Both the position numbers and the translations under genes were made by a program. The notes below the pieces were generated by a model. It saw only the letters and a program-made list of their open reading frames with translations, was not told the origin of the DNA and made no database searches. This document shows, one piece after another, positions 35,823-44,696 of a stretch of DNA of 64,000 bases. How positions within the stretch are numbered: position 1 is the first letter of the stretch; every line of letters starts with the position of its first letter. Source of the stretch: Streptomyces sp. NBC_00335 (GTDB taxonomy: Bacteria; Actinomycetota; Actinomycetes; Streptomycetales; Streptomycetaceae); the NCBI RefSeq assembly GCF_036127095.1, contig NZ_CP108006.1, forward strand, positions 6,005,501 to 6,069,500, given 5' to 3'.

Positions 35823-37952
35823 ATGGGCATCGGAATCACACAGGAACAGCGGGAGTTGGCCGAGGCCGTACGCGGCTGGGTCGCGCGGGCCGTGCCGCCC
35901 GAGGAGGTGCGCAAGCTCCTCGACACCCCGCCGCAGACGGGCTCGCGGCCCGCCTACTGGGACGGGCTGCTCGCCTCCGGGCTGCTGGAGCCGCACCTGG
36001 AGGGCGGAACCCTGCTCGACCTCGCCGTCGTGGTGGAGGAGGCCGCCCGGGCGGCGCTCCCCGGGGCGTACCTGCCGAGCGTGCTGGCCTCCGTACTCCT
36101 GGACCGGGCCGCGGCCGAGCCCCTCGGGGGGCGGGTCGGGGCCGTGGCGCTCGGGCCCGGGGACCTGACCGCCGTCGCTGTGGAGGGCGGCTACCTCCTC
36201 GACGGCACCGCGCCGCCGGTGCTGGGAGCGGGCGAGGCCGACCTCGTGCTGCTCGCCGCCGAGACCGCGCACGGGACCCGCTGGTTCGCCGTCGACGCCG
36301 CCGCGCTGGACATCCGTACCCAGGACAGCGCCGACCCCACCCGGCCCACCGCCGAGGTCCGCGCCCGCGGGGTCACCGCCGGGCCGGGCGCCCTGCTGGA
36401 ACTCGACGCCGCCCTCGTACGGGACCTCGCCTGCGTGCTGTTCGCCGCCGACGCCTGCGGCACCGCCGCCTGGGCGCTGCAGACCGCCGCCGAGTACGCG
36501 AAGGTGCGCGAGCAGTTCGGGCGGCCCATCGGGCAGTTCCAGGGCATCAAGCACCTGTGCGCCGACATGCTGGTGCGCGTGGAGCAGGCCCGGGCGCTCG
36601 CCTGGGACGCCGCTCAGGCCACCGAGGAGCCGGCCGAGGTGCGCTCCCTGGTGGCCGCGCTGGCCGCCGGCACCGCGCTGGACGCCGCGTACTCCTGCGC
36701 CAAGGACTGCGTCCAGGTGCTCGGCGGCATCGGCTTCACCTGGGAGCACGACGCCCACATCTACCTCCGCCGGTCCCTCGTCGCCCGCCAGCTCCTCGGC
36801 TCCGGCGACGGCCACCGGGTCCGTGCCGTACGGCTCGCCGCCGCCGGCGCGCGGCGCGAACTGCGCCTGGAACTGCCCGCGCACGCCGAGACCCACCGCG
36901 CGAAGGCCCGTACCGCCATCGCGGACGCCGCCGGCCTCGACCCCGCCACCGCCCGCCGGGTGCTGGCACCCACCGGGTACGCGGCCCCCTACCTGCCGGC
37001 CCCGTACGGGCTCGGCGCCGGACCCGTCGAACAACTCGTCGTGCAGCAGGAACTGGCCGCCGCCGGGGTCAAGGTCGCCGACCTCGGGATCGCCACCTGG
37101 GTGGTGCCCTCGCTGCTCGCCTACGGGACCCCCGAACAGCAGGAGCGCCACCTGCTGCCCACGCTGCGCGGGGACGTCACCTGGTGCCAGCTCTTCTCCG
37201 AGCCGGGCGCCGGCTCCGACCTCGCCTCGCTGCGGACCAAGGCGGAGCGGGCGCCCGGCGGGGACGGCTGGATCGTCAACGGGCAGAAGGTGTGGACGAG
37301 TTCCGCGCACAGCGCCGACTACGGGATCCTGCTGGCCCGCACCGACCCGGACGCCCCCAAGCACAAGGGGCTCGGCTACTTCATCGTGGACATGAAGACC
37401 CCCGGGATCGACATCCGGCCGCTCAAGGAGATCACCGGCGAAGCCCTCTTCAACGAGGTCTACTTCGACGACGTGCCGCTGCCGCCGGACGCCCTCGTGG
37501 GCGCGGAGGACGGCGGCTGGAAGGTCGCCCGCAACACCCTCGGCAACGAACGCGTCCACATGGCCGACCAGATGACCTTCGACACCGGCCTGGAGGCACT
37601 GCTCGCCCGCTCCGCCGAACTCGAAGGCGGGTACCGGGTGCGGATCGGCGCCCTGGCCGCCGAGGCGCACGCGCTGGCCTGCATCGGGCTGCGCACCACG
37701 CTCCAGCAGGTCTCCGGACTGGAGCCGGGCGCGGGCGCGTCCGTACGCAAACTCGTCCAGACCCCGCACCAGCAGCGGACCGCCGAGCTCACGCTCGAAC
37801 TGCTGGGTCCGGCGGGCGCGGTGAGCGAGGGGGCGGGGAAGCGGGCGGTGCACGGCATGCTCATGTCCCGCTGCCTGACCATCGCCGGGGGCACCACACA
37901 GGTCCAGCTCAACGTCGTCGCCGAGCGGATTCTCGGCCTTCCCAGGGACTGA
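35823..37952 (+). CDS. Fused double acyl-CoA dehydrogenase, FadE34-like
   Basis: 709 residues, two acyl-CoA dehydrogenase modules in one chain. The first half ends [30 protein letters not shown] and [22 protein letters not shown]. The second half has [42 protein letters not shown] and [23 protein letters not shown]. Length and fusion match mycobacterial FadE34 (ChsE3), a KstR-regulon enzyme for steroid side-chain CoA esters, encoded beside kstR there. It is followed 23 bases later by the Ltp1-like thiolase. The N-terminal module is degenerate and probably structural. Confidence 0.85.
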   Translation: MGIGITQEQRELAEAVRGWVARAVPPEEVRKLLDTPPQTGSRPAYWDGLLASGLLEPHLEGGTLLDLAVVVEEAARAALPGAYLPSVLASVLLDRAAAEPLGGRVGAVALGPGDLTAVAVEGGYLLDGTAPPVLGAGEADLVLLAAETAHGTRWFAVDAAALDIRTQDSADPTRPTAEVRARGVTAGPGALLELDAALVRDLACVLFAADACGTAAWALQTAAEYAKVREQFGRPIGQFQGIKHLCADMLVRVEQARALAWDAAQATEEPAEVRSLVAALAAGTALDAAYSCAKDCVQVLGGIGFTWEHDAHIYLRRSLVARQLLGSGDGHRVRAVRLAAAGARRELRLELPAHAETHRAKARTAIADAAGLDPATARRVLAPTGYAAPYLPAPYGLGAGPVEQLVVQQELAAAGVKVADLGIATWVVPSLLAYGTPEQQERHLLPTLRGDVTWCQLFSEPGAGSDLASLRTKAERAPGGDGWIVNGQKVWTSSAHSADYGILLARTDPDAPKHKGLGYFIVDMKTPGIDIRPLKEITGEALFNEVYFDDVPLPPDALVGAEDGGWKVARNTLGNERVHMADQMTFDTGLEALLARSAELEGGYRVRIGALAAEAHALACIGLRTTLQQVSGLEPGAGASVRKLVQTPHQQRTAELTLELLGPAGAVSEGAGKRAVHGMLMSRCLTIAGGTTQVQLNVVAERILGLPRD

Positions 37953-37975
37953 AGCGAAGGGCAGTGGGGACACAC

Positions 37976-39163
37976 ATGAAGTCGTACATCGTGGGCGTCG
38001 GCATGACGAAGTTCGAGAAGCCGGAGTCGAGGGACTGGCAGTACTGGGACATGGTCAAGGAGGCCGGCGACGCGGCGCTCTCCGACGCGGGCATCGACTA
38101 CGGGCTGGTCGAGCAGGTGCCGGTCGGCTACTGCTTCCAGGCCTCCACGGCCGGCCAGCGGGCCGCGTACGAGCTGGGGCTGAGCGGGGTACCCGTCTAC
38201 AACGTCAACAACAACTGCGCGACGGGCTCGACCGCGCTGATGATGGCGCGGCAGTTCGTGGAGGGCGGGATCAACGACTGCGTGCTGGCGCTGGGCTTCG
38301 AGAAGATGAAGCGCGGGGCGCTGGGCGGGGGCGCGGACGGCGGGGACTTCAAGACCTCGCCGGTGGCCCGGCACTACGGGATCATGGCCGCCGGGCACGG
38401 CTTCGAGATGTCGCCGCCGACCGCGCAGATCTTCGGCAACGCGGCGCGGGAGCACATGAAGCTCTACGGGACCACGGCCGCGCAGCTGGCGGCGGTCGGG
38501 GCGAAGAACCACCGGCACTCGGCGAACAATCCGAACGCGCAGTTCCAGGACGTCTACACGGTCGAGGAGATCCTCGCCGCGAAGACGATCCACGAGCCGC
38601 TGACGAAGCTGCAGTGCTCGCCGACGTCGGATGGCGCGGCGGCCGCGGTCGTCGTGTCGGAGCGGTTCGTGGAGCGGCACGGGCTGGGGGAGCGGGCGGT
38701 GGAGATCGTCGCGCAGTCGATGACCACGGATACCGAGGCCTCCTTCGCCTCCGGCTCCTGCATCGACGTGGTCGGCAAGCCGATGACGGCGGCGGCGGGG
38801 CGGGCGGTCTTCGCGGCGTCCGGGCTCGGGATCGGGGACGTGGACGTCATCGAGCTGCACGACTGCTTCTCGATCAACGAGCTGCTGACGTACGAGGCGC
38901 TGGGCATGTGCGAGGACGGCGGCGCCGGGGAACTGGTGGAGTCGGGCGCGACGACGTACGGCGGGCGGTGGGTGGTCAACCCGTCGGGCGGCCTCATCTC
39001 GAAGGGCCACCCGCTGGGTGCGACGGGCCTTGCGCAGGCGGCGGAGCTCGTCTGGCAGCTGCGGGGTGAGGCGGGGGCGCGGCAGGTTCCGGGGGCGAGG
39101 GTTGCGCTGGCGCACAACATCGGGCTGGGTGGGGCGGCGGTGGTTACGCTCCTGCGGCGGTAG
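37976..39163 (+). CDS. Ltp1-like lipid-transfer/SCP-x-type thiolase
   Basis: 395 residues: [67 protein letters not shown] (catalytic Cys in NNCATGS), [30 protein letters not shown] and [17 protein letters not shown]. These are those of SCP-x thiolases and match mycobacterial Ltp1. It cleaves or binds long-chain keto-acyl-CoA thioesters; no SCP2 domain is attached. Operon with the FadE34-like gene (23-base gap), GGGGA upstream of the ATG. Confidence 0.87.
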   Translation: MKSYIVGVGMTKFEKPESRDWQYWDMVKEAGDAALSDAGIDYGLVEQVPVGYCFQASTAGQRAAYELGLSGVPVYNVNNNCATGSTALMMARQFVEGGINDCVLALGFEKMKRGALGGGADGGDFKTSPVARHYGIMAAGHGFEMSPPTAQIFGNAAREHMKLYGTTAAQLAAVGAKNHRHSANNPNAQFQDVYTVEEILAAKTIHEPLTKLQCSPTSDGAAAAVVVSERFVERHGLGERAVEIVAQSMTTDTEASFASGSCIDVVGKPMTAAAGRAVFAASGLGIGDVDVIELHDCFSINELLTYEALGMCEDGGAGELVESGATTYGGRWVVNPSGGLISKGHPLGATGLAQAAELVWQLRGEAGARQVPGARVALAHNIGLGGAAVVTLLRR

Positions 39164-39283
39164 CTCCGCGGGGTGCGGCGCGGCGCCGTTGCCGGGGACC
39201 AGTCCCCGGGCCCCTGCGCCTCAAGCGCCGGCGGGGCTGGGGTTTGCCTGGGTCCGGCCCGGCTGCGGATGGGGGCCGGTGCC

Positions 39284-39412
39284 GGGGGCGGGGTGGGGTG
39301 TCGGCCTGGACTGCATGATTTAGGCGCCCTCTGTTCCGCTTTGACAGGGTTCGGGCTGTACCTGCGCCACAAATCACGCTCTACGTCCAGGCCGACACCC
39401 CACCCCGCCCCC
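39284..39412. repeat. 129-bp element bounded by perfect 28-bp inverted repeats
   Basis: Left arm 39284-39311 and right arm 39385-39412 are exact reverse complements. The 73-base interior is more AT-rich and begins TGCATGATTT and ends near AAATCACGC, so pairing extends imperfectly inward. No ORF. It could be a MITE-like element or a large hairpin. Confidence 0.8.
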
Positions 39413-39498
39413 GTCCCCGACCCGGGCGGCCAACTTGCGCGACCGGGGGGTCGGCTTGCCAGGCTCGGGTGTCTTCGTGCCCGGCCCGGGTGCCCCGG

Positions 39499-39658
39499 CC
39501 CCGACTGGGGCGCGGATGTCTCCCACCGGGTGTCCCCGTCCCCGACTGGGGCGCGGATGCCTCCGACCGGGTGTCCCCGTCCCCGACTGAGGCGCGGACA
39601 TCTCCGACCGGGTGTCCCCGTCCCCGTCCCCGAGTGAGGCGAGGACGTCTCCGACCGA
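39499..39658. repeat. 41-bp tandem repeat, four copies
   Basis: Copies start at 39499, 39540, 39581 and 39628; the last interval has a 6-base insertion (an extra TCCCCG). The unit starts CCCCGACTGGGGCGCGGATG and ends ACCGGGTGTCCCCGT. Noncoding. Confidence 0.85.
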
Positions 39659-39805
39659 GATTCCCGGCCCTGGCTGGGGAGCTGGCGTTCGCGGCTCCTG
39701 CCTGGACGGCTTCCGGCTTCGCCGGTGGTGGGGGCTTTCGGCCCTGAGTGGTTGGGGGGTCGAGCCCCTGGGCTCTTCAGCCGCCGGGTGGTTGGGGCCT
39801 TTTAG

Positions 39806-39906
39806 CCGTCCGGCGTTTGAGGACCGGGGTCTGGGGCGGAGCCCCAGAGGGGGTCCGGGCGCAGCCCGGTACCCCTTCCCAGCCCGTCCGGCGTTTGAGG
39901 ACCGGG
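39806..39906. repeat. REP-like direct repeat pair
   Basis: CCGTCCGGCGTTTGAGGACC-type sequence at 39806-39828 and 39884-39906, 78 bases apart, with a GGGGCGGAGCCCC hairpin between. The same tail in opposite orientation ends the repeat near 1100. Confidence 0.7.
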
Positions 39907-39987
39907 TCAGGGCCGGCCCTGGGAACGGTGGAAGGGCGGGTCGGGGACTTCGCTCCGCGCAGCGGCCACGGCGAGGCGCGGCGCCGC

Positions 39988-41409
39988 TCAGACGGGCGCA
40001 GGGCTCAGCGCAGCCAAACTCGGCATCAACCGCAGCGCGTTCTCCCGGTTGATCGCCCGATGGTGCGCCGGCGTCAGGGCGGGGTCACCCGCCAGCGCCG
40101 GCAGGGCGATGTCCGTGACCATCTCCGCAGGGCACGCCGGCCAGTCGCTGCCGAAGAGGATGCGGTCGGGGGACGCCATCGCCAGCAGGGTGCCCGCGGG
40201 GGACATGGGCCCGGCCGTGTCGTAGTAGAAGCGGAGCAGGTGGTCCCGGACCATCGCCGGGTCGACGGGCGGGGTGAGCGCCCCCGCGAAGGCCTGCACC
40301 CGGGTGGCGATGTGCGGGAGGAAGCCGCCCGCGTGCGGCAGGATCACCGACAGGTTCGGGAACCGGTCCAGGGTGCCCTTGTGGATCATGTTCAGCGCGG
40401 CCCGCGTCGTGTCCAGGAGGAAGTCGCACAGGAAGTTCGGAATCCCCGGGACGGCCACGGCCCCAGGTCCGCCGCCCGCTCCCGGGCTTCCGCCTGACCC
40501 TGGGCCTCCGCCTGACCCTGGGCCTCCGCCTGACCCTGGGCCTCCGCCTGACCCTGGGCCTCCGCCCGGCCCTGGGGCTCCGCCCGGCCCTGGGCCTCGG
40601 CCCGTTCCTGGGCCTCCGCCCGCGCCCGGCCCCGCGCCCGGCCCTGCGCCTCGGCCGGTTCCTGGGCCTCCGCCTGGCCCCGGGCCTCCGCCCGCGCCTG
40701 GGCCTCCGCCCGTACCGGGTCCTCCGCCCGTGCCCGGCCCCGCCCCCGGGCCTGCGCCCAGCCCCGCCCCGGGGCCTCCGCCTGCGTCCAGCCCTGAGCG
40801 CGCGCCCGCGCCCGGCCCTGGTCCTCCGCCCGAGCCTGGGCCTCCGCCCGAGCCCGGACCTCCGCCAGGGAACGACCCCCCGCTCGGCAGCGGCAGGTTG
40901 TGCGGGTGTGTGTCCACGATGGCTGAGCGTTCGTTGAGTTCGGCGAAGAGTGGGTCGTAGGAGGGGTCGCCCAGGTAGACGCCCCCGTAGTTCGCCGTGA
41001 CGTTCACCCCCACCGCCCCCAGCTCGTCGAGTCCGCGCCGCAGCGCCCAGCGGGCGACCTCCGGGGCGTCGAGGAAGAGGGGGGTGTGGAACGCGAAGCG
41101 GCCCGGATGGGCGTTCGTGACGTCCGCGGCCGCCCGCAGGGTGATGGCGGTGGCCTCGCGCAGTTGTGCGGACGTCGTGTAGCGCGCCGGCAGCATGGGC
41201 TTGAGGACGGCGGTGGCGATTCCCGCCCGGTCCATGAGGTCCAGGGCCGCCGCGGAGTCCCAGCGTGCCCACGGCGGCAGGGCCTTCCGGTTCGCCAGGC
41301 CCTGGACCTCGGCCCACTCCAGCCACTCCGGGGCGCAGAAGTGGTGGTGGACGTCGATCCGGTGGCGACTGGCGTCGTCCAGGGGGGAGAGGTCTGCGGT
41401 GTCCGGCAT
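39988..41409 (-). CDS. Amidohydrolase with a large internal Gly/Pro repeat insertion
   Basis: 473 residues against about 330 for the family. Metal motif VHHHF near residue 21, DTHPHNLP near 168, LPHAGGFLPHIATRVQAF near 358 and FGSDWPA near 410 are those of the Amidohydro_2/ACMSD-like group. Residues about 178-320 (coding 40450-40878) are a collagen-like insert of GGGPGSG, GPGAGPG and GPGTG repeats between two core elements. The flanking core reads through in frame, so the protein may still fold with the insert as a loop. Divergent from the second P450. Substrate unknown. Confidence 0.82.
   Translation of the reverse strand: MPDTADLSPLDDASRHRIDVHHHFCAPEWLEWAEVQGLANRKALPPWARWDSAAALDLMDRAGIATAVLKPMLPARYTTSAQLREATAITLRAAADVTNAHPGRFAFHTPLFLDAPEVARWALRRGLDELGAVGVNVTANYGGVYLGDPSYDPLFAELNERSAIVDTHPHNLPLPSGGSFPGGGPGSGGGPGSGGGPGPGAGARSGLDAGGGPGAGLGAGPGAGPGTGGGPGTGGGPGAGGGPGPGGGPGTGRGAGPGAGPGAGGGPGTGRGPGPGGAPGPGGGPGSGGGPGSGGGPGSGGGPGSGGSPGAGGGPGAVAVPGIPNFLCDFLLDTTRAALNMIHKGTLDRFPNLSVILPHAGGFLPHIATRVQAFAGALTPPVDPAMVRDHLLRFYYDTAGPMSPAGTLLAMASPDRILFGSDWPACPAEMVTDIALPALAGDPALTPAHHRAINRENALRLMPSLAALSPAPV
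40450..40878. repeat. Coding minisatellite in the amidohydrolase gene
   Basis: Units of 12 and 18 bp (for example GCCTGACCCTGGGCCTCC, four copies near 40491-40562) fill 429 bases without breaking the frame. They encode the Gly/Pro/Ser/Ala/Thr insert. Confidence 0.85.
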
Positions 41410-41489
41410 GGGGGGACCTTATGGCGGGGCCCCGCGGGTGTTCGCGGGACGGGTCCGGGACCCGGCCGATCCGCTCAGGCGGGCGTAGT

Positions 41490-41518
41490 TTCGGGCCCGA
41501 ACGGGGTAACGGATGTTA
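41490..41518. promoter_or_regulatory. Two inverted repeats upstream of the second P450
   Basis: TTCGGGCCCGAA (41490-41501) and TAACGGATGTTA (41507-41518) sit 70-100 bases before the P450 start. Neither matches the KstR box spacing. Candidate operators for either divergent gene. Confidence 0.35.
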
Positions 41519-41588
41519 TTCGGGCCGCGGGCCGAGGGAGTGAGGTGGCTGGACAGTCGAGCCCCGAGCCCCACGAGAGGTCTGAGCC

Positions 41589-42899
41589 GTGACGACCGAA
41601 CCCGCAGTGGCCGTGAGTGACGGCCTCCCCGTCGACGAGGCCGTCGCGGCCGTGTCCATGGGTACGCCGGAGTACCGTACGTGCCCCTACCCGGTCTACC
41701 GGTCGCTGCGCGAGCAGGCCCCCGTCTGCAAGCTGACCACGCGCCACGGGGTGGACACGTATCTCATCACCCGGTACGAGGACGCCCGCCTCGCGCTGTC
41801 CGATCCGCGCATCGGCAAGGACATGCACGAGGGCATCGACATCTACCACGCCGTTTTCGGGGACACCTGCGACGCCCTCGACGACAACCTGATCTTCGCC
41901 GACCCCCCTCGGCACACCCGGCTGCGGCACATCGCCCACGAGGCCTTCACCCCGCGCCACGTCAAGCTCCTGCGCCCGCGCATCGAGCAGCTCGCCGGCG
42001 AACTGCTGGCCAAGTGCCCGACGGACACCCCCGTCGACCTGATGGCCTCCTTCGCCATGCCGCTCCCCGTCATGGTCATCTGCGAGCTGCTCGGCATCGT
42101 CGGGGACGAGCGCACCGACGTGTTGAAGTGGTTCGGACAGGTGACCCGCTCCCGGTTCAGCAAGGACATGTCCGGCGAGCTGGCCGCGGCGGAGGACTGG
42201 CTGCGGAACTACTTCCTCGATCTGGTCGGCCGTAAGCGCGCCGAGCCCACCGACGACTTCCTCACCGTGCTGATCCAGACGCAGCACGAGGACGGGGCCC
42301 TGACCGACGACGAACTCGTCTCGATGATGTGGGTCCTGCTCTTCGCCGGCCACAAGACCACGACCTACCAGATCGGCAACGCGGTCTTCTCCCTGCTCGC
42401 CCACCCCGACCAGCTGGCGCTGGTCCGGGAGGACCGCGCGCTCCTGCCCCAGGCGGTCGAGGAGCTGGTCCGGTTCGAGTGTTCCGTGGAGACCTCCACG
42501 TTCCGCTACGCCCTGGAGGACCTGGAGATCGGGGGAGTGGCCGTCCCCCGGGGCTCGCTGGTCCAGATCGCGATCTCCTCGGCGAACCGCGACCCGGAGA
42601 AGTTCGCGGACCCGGACACCCTGGACATCACGCGCAAGGGGCTGCAGAGCACCCAACTCGGCTTCGGTCACGGACCGCACTACTGCCTCGGCGCCCCGCT
42701 CGCCCGCATGGAGCTGGAGATCGCGCTGACGGCCCTGCTCGACCGGTTCCCCGACATGGTCCTGGCCACCCCGGAGGCCGGTCAGGAGGACTGGCTCAAG
42801 GGGCCCTTCCCGGCCTTCCGCGGGCTGGAGCGGCTGCCGGTCGCCCTGGACCCCTCGCGGACGGTCGACGACTGGACCGAGGCTACGCCCACCGGCTGA
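41589..42899 (+). CDS. Cytochrome P450 (CYP107/105-type)
   Basis: 436 residues. I-helix LLFAGHKTTTYQ near residue 255, ExxR VEELVRFE near 292, haem loop FGHGPHYCLGAPLARME (Cys about 365). A typical soluble actinobacterial class-I P450. It needs a ferredoxin partner; the only one in the window is at 14716. It has no KstR-like box, so it may not belong to the side-chain regulon. GTG start. A strong hairpin follows the stop. Substrate unknown. Confidence 0.9.
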   Translation: MTTEPAVAVSDGLPVDEAVAAVSMGTPEYRTCPYPVYRSLREQAPVCKLTTRHGVDTYLITRYEDARLALSDPRIGKDMHEGIDIYHAVFGDTCDALDDNLIFADPPRHTRLRHIAHEAFTPRHVKLLRPRIEQLAGELLAKCPTDTPVDLMASFAMPLPVMVICELLGIVGDERTDVLKWFGQVTRSRFSKDMSGELAAAEDWLRNYFLDLVGRKRAEPTDDFLTVLIQTQHEDGALTDDELVSMMWVLLFAGHKTTTYQIGNAVFSLLAHPDQLALVREDRALLPQAVEELVRFECSVETSTFRYALEDLEIGGVAVPRGSLVQIAISSANRDPEKFADPDTLDITRKGLQSTQLGFGHGPHYCLGAPLARMELEIALTALLDRFPDMVLATPEAGQEDWLKGPFPAFRGLERLPVALDPSRTVDDWTEATPTG

Positions 42900-42922
42900 G
42901 TCCGCCCAGACACGCGCGCGTA

Positions 42923-42962
42923 CGCCCGCCCCGTCGATCCGGAGGGATCGACGGGGCGGGCG
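42923..42962. terminator. Hairpin terminator
   Basis: An 18-bp perfect stem (42923-42940 with 42945-42962) and GGAG loop between the P450 stop and the convergent gene ending at 43029. Confidence 0.85.
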
Positions 42963-43028
42963 CGTGTGTGCCCGGGCGGACGTCCGTGCGTGTGGTGGGC
43001 GTCCGTGCGTGTGGTAGGCCTACGAGGC

Positions 43029-43397
43029 CTACGAGGCCTGCGGGGTCTCCAGTGCCGGGTCGACCACCGTCTCCCCCCGGGAGGCGCGCCGGACGCAGTC
43101 CGCGAGGTCCTCGACCGGGCCGTCCCGCAGGACCAGGCCCGCCGCTCCGGCGGCGAGTGCGGCCTGCGGCAGGCCCGGGTGGGCGGAGCCCGTCAGCACC
43201 AGGATCCGGCATTCCGGATCCTCCGCCAGGAGCACCGGTACGCGCTCCACCGACTCCGTCAGCGCCACCGCCGGGCGGGCCAGCGCCGAAGTCACCACCT
43301 CGATGTCGGGCTGGAGGCCGAGGAGGACCGCCAGGGCCGGGTTCGGCGGGTCCAGGAGCACCCGCAGGGATCGGGCGGGGCGCAGGGGAACGGGCAT
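43029..43397 (-). CDS. Pseudo-receiver protein (response-regulator remnant)
   Basis: About 122 residues. The fold pattern of a receiver domain is visible: LRVLLDPPNPALAVLLGLQPDIEVV, RILVLTGSAHPGLPQAALAAGAAGLVLRDGPVEDLADCVRRASRGETVVDP, as in NarL/LuxR regulators. The phospho-acceptor Asp is not obvious and the LuxR HTH that should follow is absent, so this is a stand-alone or truncated receiver. ATG 43397 chosen; GTG 43406 also possible. It may act by protein contact or be a relic. Confidence 0.65.
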   Translation of the reverse strand: MPVPLRPARSLRVLLDPPNPALAVLLGLQPDIEVVTSALARPAVALTESVERVPVLLAEDPECRILVLTGSAHPGLPQAALAAGAAGLVLRDGPVEDLADCVRRASRGETVVDPALETPQAS

Positions 43398-43465
43398 CTC
43401 ATCCACCCGGCCAGGGTAGGGGCGAAGTGTCCCGTACCGGCGTAACGCACCGCGGGAGAAGTGAG

Positions 43466-43482
43466 TCTGACAGAGAGTCAGG
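43466..43482. promoter_or_regulatory. TCTGAC-N5-GTCAGG operator-like repeat
   Basis: TCTGACAGAGAGTCAGG, 50 bases upstream of the perfect KstR box of the MaoC operon. Confidence 0.5.
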
Positions 43483-43532
43483 AGTCTTCCCAACTGCTGG
43501 GGCGTGCGTTATACATTCCTTCACCGGGCAAC

Positions 43533-43548
43533 CTAGAACGCGTTCTAG
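43533..43548. promoter_or_regulatory. Perfect KstR palindrome, MaoC operon
   Basis: CTAGAACGCGTTCTAG is a 16-bp perfect palindrome that includes TAGAACGCGTTCTA, an exact match to the mycobacterial KstR consensus. About 200 bases upstream of the MaoC ATG, implying a long leader or a start site near it. Confidence 0.8.
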
Positions 43549-43749
43549 AGTGCCGGGTCCCTCATACGACCTCGGTGCGGCCGACGGTGCGGACGGCCGC
43601 GCCGAGGTCTTCCAAGGCACCGCGCTTCCACAGCCGGTGCCGTACGGCCGGTACTACGCGACCGGTGCTCCAGAGCCGGTGCCACACGACCGGCGCCAGA
43701 CAGCCGGTGCCCCGAAGAGGGTGTTTCCAACACAGGGAGCAGCACGCCC

Positions 43750-44622
43750 ATGCCGATCGATGCCGCCAAGGCCCTCGCCGCCGAACCCCGCCAGGGGAAC
43801 ATCGCCTGGGACCACAAGGACATCCAGCTCTACCACCTCGGACTCGGCGCGGGGACCTCCCCGAACAACCCCGGGGCCGCCACCGACCCCGACGAGCTGC
43901 GCTACACCCTGGAGTCCAAGCTCCACGTGCTCCCCAGCTTCGCGACCGTCGCCGGCTCCGGCATGGCCATGATGGGCGGCCTCGCCGCCCCCGGCATCGA
44001 GGTCAACCTCGCCAACGTGCTGCACGGCAGCCAGTCCATCGAGCTGCACCGGCCCATCCCGGTCAAGGGACAGGCCGCCTCCACCGCCAAGGTGGCCGCC
44101 GTCTACGACAAGGGCAAGGCGGCCGTGATCGTCCTGCGCACCGAGGTCGCGGACGCCGACGGGCCGCTGTGGACCTCCGACGCGTCGATCTTCGTCCGCG
44201 GCGAGGGCGGCTTCGGCGGAGACCGCGGTCCCTCCGTCAAGGCCGAGCAGCCCGAGCGGGCGCCCGACCGGGTGGAGGAGCGCAAGATCCGCGAGGAGCA
44301 GGCGCTGCTCTACCGCCTCTCCGGAGACTGGAACCCGCTCCACGCGGACCCCGAGTTCGCCAAGATGGCCGGCTTCGACCAGCCGATCCTGCACGGCCTG
44401 TGCTCGTACGGAATGACCCTGAAGGCCGTGGTCGACACCGTCCTGGACGGCGACGTGTCCCGCGTCCGCGCCTACCGCACCCGCTTCGCCGGGATCGTCT
44501 TCCCCGGCGAGACCCTGCGGATCCGGATGTGGCAGGAGCCCGGCCGCGTCCTGGTCACGGTGAGCGCCGCCGACCGGGACGACGCCCCGGTCCTCGCCGA
44601 CACCGTCGTCGAACACGGCTGA
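43750..44622 (+). CDS. MaoC-family double-hotdog enoyl-CoA hydratase (Hsd4B-like)
   Basis: 290 residues, N-terminal and C-terminal hotdog halves. The C-terminal half has the hydratase-2 motif YRLSGDWNPLHADPEFAKMAGFDQPILHGLCSYG near residue 190, with the catalytic Asp and His. The N-terminal half keeps LHVLPSFATVAGSG and LHGSQSIELHRPIPVKG. Family members hydrate trans-enoyl-CoA of fatty or bile-acid-like side chains to 3-hydroxyacyl-CoA. First gene of a three-gene operon with an alcohol dehydrogenase and an SDR, behind a perfect KstR box. Confidence 0.88.
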   Translation: MPIDAAKALAAEPRQGNIAWDHKDIQLYHLGLGAGTSPNNPGAATDPDELRYTLESKLHVLPSFATVAGSGMAMMGGLAAPGIEVNLANVLHGSQSIELHRPIPVKGQAASTAKVAAVYDKGKAAVIVLRTEVADADGPLWTSDASIFVRGEGGFGGDRGPSVKAEQPERAPDRVEERKIREEQALLYRLSGDWNPLHADPEFAKMAGFDQPILHGLCSYGMTLKAVVDTVLDGDVSRVRAYRTRFAGIVFPGETLRIRMWQEPGRVLVTVSAADRDDAPVLADTVVEHG

Positions 44623-44696
44623 GCCGTACGCAGCTGAGCGGACGCCGCAGCCGAAGCACGCGAGATACCCCGCAGACCCAGAGAAGGAGCCGCACC

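Larger units (their letters stand above)
39164..39987. other. Gene-free repeat region
   Basis: About 820 bases without a credible gene. It contains REP-like tails (near 39219, 39806, 39884), a perfect 28-bp inverted repeat (39284-39412), a 41-bp tandem repeat (39499-39658) and GC-rich hairpins. ORFs here are low-complexity. Confidence 0.7.
43398..43749. promoter_or_regulatory. Long promoter/leader of the MaoC operon
   Basis: Contains the TCTGAC repeat (43466) and the perfect KstR palindrome (43533). From 43630 to 43725 there are imperfect direct repeats of an AGCCGGTGCC-N-ACGACCGG type (about 35 bp). No gene. Confidence 0.6.

Noticed and set aside
39374..39601. Protein-coding gene over the 41-bp tandem repeat
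   Set aside because: The frame exists only because the repeat lacks stops; product is a low-complexity repeat without a ribosome site.
41507..41518. TAACGGATGTTA as a KstR box
   Set aside because: AAC and GTT are four bases apart, not two, so it does not fit TnnAACnnGTTnnA.
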